Translations under genes and position numbers: made by a program
Shown here: one piece after another, positions 34,500 to 40,051 of the stretch
Position numbering within the stretch: position 1 is the first letter of the stretch
Layout of the letters: each line of letters starts with the position of its first letter
Notes under the pieces: model-generated
Seen by the model: only the letters and a program-made list of their open reading frames with translations
What the model was told of the DNA's origin: nothing
Database searches by the model: none
NCBI GenBank assembly: GCA_002309765.1
Contig: DBXY01000014.1
Span: 1-40,051, forward strand
Source of the DNA: Verrucomicrobia bacterium UBA1200
GTDB lineage: Bacteria; Verrucomicrobiota; Kiritimatiellia; RFP12; UBA1067
Direction: 5' to 3'
Length of the DNA stretch: 40,051 nt

Positions 34500-35986
34500 T
34501 TATCCTCCCATTCTTTTTGTTTTTGGGGAATTGACCCATGCTCGGTCTCGTTGTCATATTGGTTTTGCATATTTTGTTCTTGTAAATACAACTCTTTAAA
34601 CTTGTTATCCAGACTCGATTCGCTTGGAGGATTTTTCTTTGCGAAATCCACGCCCGATTCTAAATTACAGAATTTAACCTTGGCCCCTTTTACTTTCCTC
34701 AATTCTTCCGAAGCTTTAAGAGCCATTTTCTCAGAAATGGTCACGTGCAATTGTTCATGTGCCAGTATATCCAAATCATCCAAAGCAAACTTTTTGACAT
34801 AACTCTTCTCATGGTTTATGCTGACAGTGACAATCGCATCTTTATAAAATGACTGCACCTCGTAACATTCAGCACAAGGGCATTCAACATCCACATAAGG
34901 TCGGCCATTGTCACGGACTTTCTTTGCATTCAAGCAATCATCCCCTGTAAGTGGCGTTACCTCAGTCCCGAGCTCGTTTGCAGTATAGGACCATTCCAAA
35001 GCTATAATAGAGACAAATTCCAGATTTGAGTTTTTTTCAACTTTCTTAAAGTCATCCCAAGAAATTTTTGTTAACCCAAGATGGTCATAATATTGTATAT
35101 AATTACATACGCCATAAACATTCTCAACCCAAAACATTCCAATTGGATCCCGTCTAATCCACCTCCCCAACACCGGCTCATAATGCCGGTAGTTGTAGTA
35201 CACCAGTCCCAACGTGTCATCGGCGTATTCGCATGAGAAGCGGAAACGGTTAGCATACGCAAGATTTCCTACAGCAGCTGTCACATCGCCGAACGGGGCG
35301 TATTCGTAATGGGCGGTGACGGCACCGTTGCCATCCACCAGTTCCGAGACGTTCTTGTTACCGTCGTGGGTGTAGAAGCATGTGCCGCCATTATGATGCC
35401 ACACCAGCGGGCGGGTGGCGACGGGTTCGGTCGGATCCCAGACGAAGAGTTGGGAGTTGGAAGTGGTGTGTTCAGAGTTGGCTATCTGCAGGTAGTTGTC
35501 ATAAACGAAGGTGCGGTGGGCGTTGGTCACAACACCGACGGTTTCGGTATACGACACCCGCCGCCCCATGAGGTCGAAGGACATCAAGATAAGTGATGGC
35601 GTGGAGGAGTTGGGAGTGGAGGAGTTAGAGGCAACGCAGGACCACTGGATAGGGCGGTTCTCGCCGTTGTAGGTGACGGACCAAACGCCCGTCTTGGTCT
35701 GGATGAGCGTCTGGTTTCCGTCGTCATCAAACTGGGGGATAAATGTCTCATGCGGAGGCGCGGAGGCGCGGAGGGTGGAAATCTCGGTGTACTGGTTGAG
35801 GCTGTTGGCGGTGTAGGCGCGTGTCGTGCCGAGGTCGGAGGAAGATGTGCGATTTCCGATGGGGTCGTAGCCGTACTCGTGTTCGGTCGCCAGGGACGGC
35901 GACCCTCCCGTTCGGGCGGAGGAAATAAGCTCGCTCCTCGCGTTGTAGCCGTAAGCATTGAATAACATACAAACCGCCGGTTCCAT
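34490..35986 (-). CDS. RHS-core protein fragment with DUF922-like zinc metallopeptidase tip
   Basis: 498 residues from ATG 35986; ATG 35968 or a TTG at 36034 are alternatives and no start has a strong ribosome-binding site. RHS core runs from YGYNARSELISSARTGG to NYRHYEPVLGRW with the DPIG junction. The AT-rich tip (~200 residues) holds HEQLH (residues 410-414, HExxH zinc site) in DILAHEQLHVTISEKM and later YDNETEHGSIPQKQKEW, whose His483 could be the third ligand. The spacing and the YD.ET.HG....Q..W ending match the DUF922 putative zinc protease family. Predicted as a peptidase toxin, probably acting in the periplasm given the downstream lipoprotein. The tip lacks a signal, as expected for an RHS-delivered module. 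Confidence 0.78.
   Translation of the reverse strand: MEPAVCMLFNAYGYNARSELISSARTGGSPSLATEHEYGYDPIGNRTSSSDLGTTRAYTANSLNQYTEISTLRASAPPHETFIPQFDDDGNQTLIQTKTGVWSVTYNGENRPIQWSCVASNSSTPNSSTPSLILMSFDLMGRRVSYTETVGVVTNAHRTFVYDNYLQIANSEHTTSNSQLFVWDPTEPVATRPLVWHHNGGTCFYTHDGNKNVSELVDGNGAVTAHYEYAPFGDVTAAVGNLAYANRFRFSCEYADDTLGLVYYNYRHYEPVLGRWIRRDPIGMFWVENVYGVCNYIQYYDHLGLTKISWDDFKKVEKNSNLEFVSIIALEWSYTANELGTEVTPLTGDDCLNAKKVRDNGRPYVDVECPCAECYEVQSFYKDAIVTVSINHEKSYVKKFALDDLDILAHEQLHVTISEKMALKASEELRKVKGAKVKFCNLESGVDFAKKNPPSESSLDNKFKELYLQEQNMQNQYDNETEHGSIPQKQKEWEDKWK
35159..35950 (-). repeat. RHS core repeat, copy C
   Basis: Second near-identical RHS core. It differs from copy B by a short insertion around 35595-35640 coding Ser/Thr/Pro/Asn-rich SNSSTPNSSTPS and another near 35750-35785 (STLRASAPPHET). 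Both insertions look like expanded short repeats. Confidence 0.75.
35885..35904. repeat. REP-like palindrome inside RHS coding sequence
   Basis: GGTCGCC (35885-35891) and GGCGACC (35898-35904) with loop AGGGAC, in frame after YNARSELISSA. Same as 33865-33884. Confidence 0.6.
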
Positions 35987-36090
35987 AACCAAATCCCGTA
36001 ACACCCTCTTGTTGACACCTACCAACAACACCAATATCCTAACAAATCCGCTCTAGCGGGTCAATGCAGGATTGTTGCCGATGCCAATTA

Positions 36091-36354
36091 TTACGAGACG
36101 CGCCTATTGCCGCCCGGCGGGATCGAAAGGGCGGACAGCTCCGCCTCCATGCCGCAGCACCCCCTCACGCCAGCGATGCGAAGGGGCGTGTCGCCCGTGT
36201 TGCGCAGCTCCGCGGCGCCCGACACCGGTTCGCCCGCCGCGAACTCGCCTAGGGCGATACCTTCGGGCGGGAAGGATAGCTTCGGCGCAGAAAAAGCCTT
36301 AAAAGCGCATATCGTCAGCAAAATTAATATTGGTAAAAATGCGTTGCCGAACAT
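36091..36354 (-). CDS. Small exported DUF1573-like protein
   Basis: 87 residues. Signal peptide MFGNAFLPILILLTICAFKAFSA, then ~60 residues with the DUF1573/ASH-like pattern: LSFPPEGIALGEFAAGEPVSGAAELRNTGDTPLRI followed by GVRGCCGM, where the family often has a CGC. It stops early (GGNRRVS), so it is shorter than a full domain and may be a truncated gene. AGAGG lies 8 bp before the ATG. It is GC-rich, unlike the AT-rich toxin tips around it, so it is probably host-derived sequence caught between RHS cassettes. Confidence 0.6.
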   Translation of the reverse strand: MFGNAFLPILILLTICAFKAFSAPKLSFPPEGIALGEFAAGEPVSGAAELRNTGDTPLRIAGVRGCCGMEAELSALSIPPGGNRRVS

Positions 36355-36534
36355 ATCGACATCCTCTTATTTGTCATTATGGGATTAGTGTTTATGCCAT
36401 CCACACGCGCTCTCCGACTTCTCGCATTTTCCGGCAGACATATCAACAGATGTGAAATTATGGCCGAATTACTATTACAATATGAATTAAAACACCTTGG
36501 ATCGTCGGGAAAGCAAACTTGTTATTCGGGCATT

Positions 36535-36996
36535 TCATCTCAATAGATCTCCAATTGTTAATCTCTTTGCGTCCTCTGCGTTCTTTGCGGCCCAAATCAA
36601 TTCGCTCCTCGCGTTGTAACCGTAGGTGTCGGTACGGGACTCACTCATCGCGGAGCCGGATTTCGCACAGGAGACGCGGCGGCTTGCGGCGTCGTACGTG
36701 TAATCGTATTGGGAGACGGTGCCGCCTTGCGCGGCGTTGCGTACCTGCGTCAGCCGGCTACCGGCGTCGTAGGCCCAAGAGGCGGTGAGGCCGTTGGGGT
36801 AAGCGAGCCGCGATTTGAGATCGGAGCCGGGGAGATAGGACCAGGCGAACGGGTTCGCGTTTCCGGCGACAAGCATGGATGCGAGGCGGCCGATGGCCGG
36901 ATCGTAGGCCAGGGTGGTTTGGCGGATGCCGTTGAGCGCATAGCCTAATGAACGCCCGTAAGCGTATCGATGATAAGTGAAGTCAAAACATGACAC
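36535..36996 (-). pseudogene. RHS repeat fragment, start-coupled to upstream lipoprotein
   Basis: 153 residues if started at GTG 36996, which has AGGAGGG 8 bp upstream and overlaps the end of the preceding lipoprotein gene. RHS/YD repeats: TYHRYAYGRSLGYALNGIRQ, YDPAIGRLASM, WSYLPGSDLKSRLAYPNGL, WAYDAGSRLTQVRNA, YDYTYDAASRRVSCAKSGSAMSESRTDTYGYNARSELI. It then enters the intergenic repeat sequence (WAAKNAEDAKR) and stops; the RHS core, junction and tip are missing. This is the segment that lies upstream of the core in full RHS genes. Probably a non-functional remnant or donor segment. Confidence 0.65.
36556..36616. repeat. Word-like repeat at RHS break-point
   Basis: TCTGCGTTCTTTGCGGCCC followed by AAATCAATTCGCTCCTCGCG. 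The same string, with few changes, is at about 31998-32045, and a shorter version at 2440-2470. In both RHS cases the break falls on the same codons (NARSELI). Confidence 0.65.
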
Positions 36997-37456
36997 TGGA
37001 GTATCCCTCCTTGAATTGCACATCTGGATTGATATTAATAAATATTTCAGGAGGCCGATTTGAGAAAAAGAATATAAGAACATTTTCACCATCAGTTACC
37101 TTTGAATTAATGGCATTTTCTTTTTGAAATGGCATTGAATCATAAAGGGATTTGAGCTTATCAACATCCGCAAACACTTCTTTATAATGCGTGTATCCAT
37201 AAAATCCGTTACCGACACAAGCTATTGCGTATGCCGAAACATAAGAATCAACCGCAACAAGTTGCCCCAAGAATTGTTTATAAGGTCTAATAAAAACTGC
37301 GATTGGGGCGTTTACGGCATATTGTCCAAAAGAATGGCTCGGTATTATATCGTTACACTCTACAACATTAATGCTATGGGATTTACCCACAAAGCAACCC
37401 CCACCAGTCGAAACAAGAAACAGCAGGAAAACTGATTCTAATATACGTATAGTCAT
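36983..37456 (-). CDS. Lipoprotein, orphan immunity candidate (second of a paralogous pair)
   Basis: 157 residues. Signal MTIRILESVFLLFLVSTGGGC with the lipobox Cys at 21. The C-terminal half (FADVDKLKSLYDSMP...ENVLIFFFSNRPPEIFI) aligns with the upstream lipoprotein (FMDRDALMSFYNSIS...GCVIISVWFTNKEPEVY), so the two are diverged paralogues. Starts with AGGAGGG and overlaps the upstream stop by 4 bp (ATGA). No toxin tip directly precedes the pair. Function unknown; immunity is inferred from location. Confidence 0.68.
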   Translation of the reverse strand: MTIRILESVFLLFLVSTGGGCFVGKSHSINVVECNDIIPSHSFGQYAVNAPIAVFIRPYKQFLGQLVAVDSYVSAYAIACVGNGFYGYTHYKEVFADVDKLKSLYDSMPFQKENAINSKVTDGENVLIFFFSNRPPEIFININPDVQFKEGYSSVMF

Positions 37457-37971
37457 ATTCCCTCCTGTCCGATATATCTTCTATATTTTTCAGAATATTG
37501 TAAATATCCATACGATTCGCAAAAATTATCCCAGTAATAACACCAAGAATCATATCCTACCCGATAAACCTCGGGCTCTTTATTGGTAAACCAAACGGAT
37601 ATGATTACACATCCATTGTCACTTTCTTTAATTTTTTCGTTTGCCATTTCTGATATACTATTATAAAACGACATTAATGCGTCACGATCCATAAAACATT
37701 CATTGACATTTACTGATAATGCAGACAAAACACTGCGGCAAAGAGAATTATTTTTACTGTCAGCTGTGAAAACCCACGCAGATTGAGGACGGTAGTGAAC
37801 CATACAATCCTGATCTTTCTTTGAAACAATTACTGAGGACAAATTGCCCGGTTGTCTGCTAAACAATATTTTGGGTTCACTCATGAATTTAGTGTCATTA
37901 ACATGGTAAAACCTTATTTTTTGTGAGCAACCGAAAACAGACAATAATGTTATTAAAAATAAATATCTCAT
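37453..37971 (-). CDS. Lipoprotein, orphan immunity candidate (first of a paralogous pair)
   Basis: 172 residues from ATG 37971 (MRYLFLITLLSVFGC, clear lipobox); the frame extends to 38019 but those residues would spoil the signal. No strong ribosome-binding site. Body contains several Cys and Trp (DSWCYYWDNFCESYGYLQY). Paralogous to the next gene downstream, with which it overlaps by 4 bp. It follows 13 bp after a short Cys-rich frame ending at 37985 that may be the relic of a tip or another lipoprotein. AT-rich like the RHS tips. Confidence 0.66.
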   Translation of the reverse strand: MRYLFLITLLSVFGCSQKIRFYHVNDTKFMSEPKILFSRQPGNLSSVIVSKKDQDCMVHYRPQSAWVFTADSKNNSLCRSVLSALSVNVNECFMDRDALMSFYNSISEMANEKIKESDNGCVIISVWFTNKEPEVYRVGYDSWCYYWDNFCESYGYLQYSEKYRRYIGQEGI

Positions 37972-37984
37972 ATCATTAATCGTT

Positions 37985-38276
37985 TTAATGCAGTTCAACT
38001 TTTGGCAACCCATTTTCATCTTTCTTCGCAGTAAGTCCCCACTCTACACATTTCAGTTCTACATCACTATCCCCTCCACAACAAATAAGACAGCTTTTGA
38101 ATCTTACTTCTTGATTATACGTTGTAAGATTATTTAACATCATTAGCATCCCATTTGCCTGTTCGACCGCCGAACGTGACGTATAGTGTTACAATTGGGA
38201 GCGGCTTGGGGTAACACACCCTACATGACAACAAAAACACTCCCAAAAGCAACGAGGACAGTGTACACCATCCTCC
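37985..38276 (-). pseudogene. Decayed small lipoprotein-like gene
   Basis: One frame gives LSSLLLGVFLLSCRVCYPK...FGGRTGKWDANDVK and stops at 38130. A second frame, overlapping it, continues from ATG 38149 as LNNLTTYNQEVRFKSCLICC to GLPKVELH, stop 37985. GGAGG at 38272-38276 sits before ATG/GTG codons in a third frame. Together this reads like one ~95-residue lipoprotein broken by frameshifts. An alternative is two unrelated micro-ORFs. Confidence 0.4.
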
Positions 38277-38290
38277 GTAAGATTGCAATC

Positions 38291-38400
38291 CTAATCCCCC
38301 GCGAGTTCGTAAAAGGCACGGCCGGGCGGCAGCGGGCGGAGCGTGACCGTCAGCGTGGCGGAGCCGCCCGGAGGTATCGTCAGGAACGCCGGCGCCCTGT
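38291..38400 (-). pseudogene. C-terminal fragment of a secreted-protein module
   Basis: GC-rich patch in AT-rich surroundings. The frame reads NRAPAFLTIPPGGSATLTV then TLRPLPPGRAFYELAGD and stop (TAG at 38291). This is the look of the C-terminal beta-sandwich end of large secreted proteins of such genomes (compare FFRLKAKEK ending the first gene). It has no start codon and no upstream part, so it is a remnant. Confidence 0.5.
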
Positions 38401-38505
38401 TTACAAAATTTCGAGCCGATTGTTGTTTGCGTCTGAATCATCAATCCTGTTCCTTAATGCCACCCAACTTAACAATGCACATCCAAAGCCTATGATAACG
38501 TACAT
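38401..38505 (-). CDS. Possible small membrane peptide
   Basis: 34 residues: one hydrophobic helix (MYVIIGFGCALLSWVALRN) followed by a polar tail IDDSDANNNRLEIL. No clear ribosome-binding site, and the frame is open to a TGA near 38556. It follows the immunity candidate at 38.6-39.1 kb. It could be the tail of a truncated gene. Weak call. Confidence 0.3.
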   Translation of the reverse strand: MYVIIGFGCALLSWVALRNRIDDSDANNNRLEIL

Positions 38506-38556
38506 GCCGCACCCAAACCGGTTCTTTTTGATTTTAAAGATAATAGCCGGTCAATT

Positions 38557-39066
38557 TTAACGGAATATATGCCGTATGGCTTTTATCAACCCCCTGTCAA
38601 CCGATGACACCGGCCGCACATACTGTTTTGTAGTTCCATCACCAGAACTAATGTCATAAATAACGAGGCTAGTGTCTACCACCGTAATGAGATCTTCTGA
38701 ATTTGGCTTCTTCAGACAAAAACGATAAGTTGGAACATAATCACATAATGAAGGGATTGCATCATTATGAACAGACCCAAACCAATTTGTTATAACCTCA
38801 TAATCTTCCTGCTTGATTTCATCAAGGTCACACGTAATTCCTTCATGTCCGCACACAACAGAATAAACATAAATTTTTGAATAATCTTTAACATTAAATG
38901 GGGGTAGGCACACTTTTTCACCAAAATTCAGCACAATTTCATTGGAATAACATATATGTGCGATCCAAAGTTCGATATGTCCACTGTAAACACATACTAA
39001 AATAATTATTACCGCAACTGCAATAACTGCGCAAAACATTTTAGACAACCGTTTTTTAGACATCAC
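38557..39066 (-). CDS. Signal-anchored protein, candidate immunity to the papain-like RHS tip
   Basis: 169 residues. One N-terminal helix (MFCAVIAVAVIIILVCVYSG) with Lys/Arg before it, so the body (~140 residues) should face the periplasm. Body includes IYVYSVVCGHEGITCDLDEI, YEVITNWFGSVHNDAIP and LITVVDTSLVIYDISSGDG. No family recognised. The start overlaps the RHS stop by 4 bp (ATGA), the usual toxin-immunity arrangement. AT-rich. Confidence 0.68.
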   Translation of the reverse strand: MMSKKRLSKMFCAVIAVAVIIILVCVYSGHIELWIAHICYSNEIVLNFGEKVCLPPFNVKDYSKIYVYSVVCGHEGITCDLDEIKQEDYEVITNWFGSVHNDAIPSLCDYVPTYRFCLKKPNSEDLITVVDTSLVIYDISSGDGTTKQYVRPVSSVDRGLIKAIRHIFR

Positions 39067-40051
39067 TTACCCTCAAACGACTTTCGATATTCTTGGTACA
39101 ACTCATTTATAAACTCGTCCATTGTCCTAGCGAAAGTTCTGCAATTGTCTGATGCAACATGGTAGTTCAGCTTTTTGCCAACAAGATTCCTGAAATATTT
39201 CTCAATTTCCATATCAAAGTCACAATAACAATAACCATCTGTACAAGTATCAATATCATAAGTCACCATCAACTCTGGGCGAGTCAACTCACGTATTACA
39301 AGCCTTGATGAATCAATCGCTATATGGTCATCTGAATTATGCACTCGTTCTGTTGCATCATCTTGATTATCATCGTACACAATTCCATTAGCATTACTGG
39401 AAAATATAAGTTCTTCTGGCATTCTACCATCATAAATAGACGGAGACATATCTTTTCCTGTTTTTCTTTTTGAAATAGAAGAACCAGAAGAAGAACCAAA
39501 TGTTCTAGATATCCAACTTCTCCAAGCAAAACCGATACAGTACTTACCTGATTTGTTATATTTCTTTCCATCAAAACAACATTCATAATCATCACTATCC
39601 GTTTCTTTCCATGTAGTCACACAAATCCTTTCGTGTTTACCACCAGCTGCCTCTGTAGCCTCAATCCAAATATCCAGTCCAGCAACATCATATCTATTAA
39701 TCATAATATTCTTACAAAAATTGTAAACGTTTATACCGCCAATTTCTTCAATGGGATCTTTTTCTATCCACCTCCCAGTCACCGGCTCGTAATGCCGGTA
39801 GTTGTAATACACCATCCCCAGCGCATCATCGGCATATTCCGACGAGAAGCGGAAGCGGTTTACGGGCGCGAGGCTCCCGGCGGAAACCGTCACGTCCCCG
39901 AACGGGGCGTACTCGTAATGGGCAACAGCAATGCCGCTTCCGTCAACTACTTCCGAGACGTTCTTGTTGCCGTCATGGGTGTAGTAGTAAGCGCCGCCGC
40001 CATGCAGCCACGCCAATGGGCGCGTTGCGATGGGTTCGGTCGGATCCCAGA
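39063..40051 (-). CDS. RHS-core protein with papain-like candidate tip (5' end outside window)
   Basis: The frame is open to the right edge (WDPTEPIATRPLAWLHGGG), so the gene continues outside the window and may be the main full-length RHS gene of the locus. Core ends YNYRHYEPVTGRW at 39768, then DPIEEIGGINVYNFCKNIMINRYDVAGLD. The ~235-residue AT-rich tip has EAAGGKHERICVTTW near its start and NYHVASDNCRTFARTMDEF near its end. A His followed far downstream by an NC..F motif is the order seen in circularly permuted papain-like (LRAT/NlpC-related) hydrolases; this assignment is tentative. A Ser-rich segment (FGSSSGSSISKRK) lies between. Followed by a coupled membrane-anchored immunity candidate. 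Confidence 0.75.
   Translation of the reverse strand, partial: WDPTEPIATRPLAWLHGGGAYYYTHDGNKNVSEVVDGSGIAVAHYEYAPFGDVTVSAGSLAPVNRFRFSSEYADDALGMVYYNYRHYEPVTGRWIEKDPIEEIGGINVYNFCKNIMINRYDVAGLDIWIEATEAAGGKHERICVTTWKETDSDDYECCFDGKKYNKSGKYCIGFAWRSWISRTFGSSSGSSISKRKTGKDMSPSIYDGRMPEELIFSSNANGIVYDDNQDDATERVHNSDDHIAIDSSRLVIRELTRPELMVTYDIDTCTDGYCYCDFDMEIEKYFRNLVGKKLNYHVASDNCRTFARTMDEFINELYQEYRKSFEGK
39768..40051 (-). repeat. RHS core repeat, copy A (runs off window)
   Basis: Third copy of the RHS core, closest to copy B in sequence (shared GTAATGCCGGTAGTTGTAAT and ACTTCCGAGACGTTCTTGTT). Ends at the GRW codons at 39768-39770. Confidence 0.78.

Noticed and set aside
38130..38444. 104-codon minus-strand frame as one gene
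   Set aside because: Its N-terminal half is an out-of-frame reading of the PPGGSATLTV-type remnant; only the last ~45 codons look like real (decayed) coding sequence.

Overview
The window looks like a chromosomal segment of a GC-rich, Gram-negative (diderm) bacterium, most likely of the PVC superphylum (Kiritimatiellota/Lentisphaerota/Verrucomicrobiota type). The pointers are a beta-helix protein with choice-of-anchor-Q-like repeats, many lipoboxes, secreted glycan-active enzymes, RHS genes with a characteristic YNARSEL segment, and intergenic 'word-like' repeats. The phylum call is inference; the Gram-negative call follows from the lipoproteins and RodZ/FtsK-type envelope proteins.

Layout. 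(1) 1-2053, plus strand: 3' part of a large secreted beta-helix protein. (2) 2054-2493: gene-free repeat island bounded by near-perfect 15-bp inverted repeats. (3) 14831 down to 2494, minus strand: nine tightly packed genes, probably one operon behind a promoter at about 14.9 kb: a secreted glutaminase-like/EEP fusion, D-aminoacylase, glycosyltransferase, EfpL-type EF-P paralogue, IlvD, second glycosyltransferase, AroC, AroA and RsmE. (4) 21965 to 15035, minus strand: secreted GH2 beta-galactosidase followed after 10 bp by a type-2 isoleucyl-tRNA synthetase, closed by an intrinsic terminator. (5) 22148-22816, plus strand: a lone lipoprotein, divergent from lacZ. (6) 22821-22905: tRNA-Leu(UAG). 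(7) 31667 down to 22992, minus strand: overlapping envelope/stress operon ftsH-folP-cdaA-cdaR-ftsK-rodZ. This links the FtsH protease, folate synthesis, c-di-AMP synthesis and its regulator, chromosome translocation and a shape-protein homologue. (8) 31707-31968: second repeat island. (9) 31969 to the right edge, minus strand: an array of RHS-type polymorphic-toxin cassettes.

The RHS array is the most interesting part. Three GC-rich, nearly identical RHS cores each end at the same RHYEP..GRW boundary and switch to an unrelated, AT-rich C-terminal tip: a papain-like candidate, a DUF922-like HExxH metallopeptidase, and a Cys-rich tip. Each tip is followed by, and overlaps, a small lipoprotein or membrane-anchored protein (candidate immunity). 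At several points the next RHS fragment starts on the stop of the preceding immunity gene (ATGA or similar), so modules are chained translationally. Further RHS fragments, two paralogous orphan lipoproteins, decayed gene pieces and host repeats inserted in frame at one RHS codon show active rearrangement.
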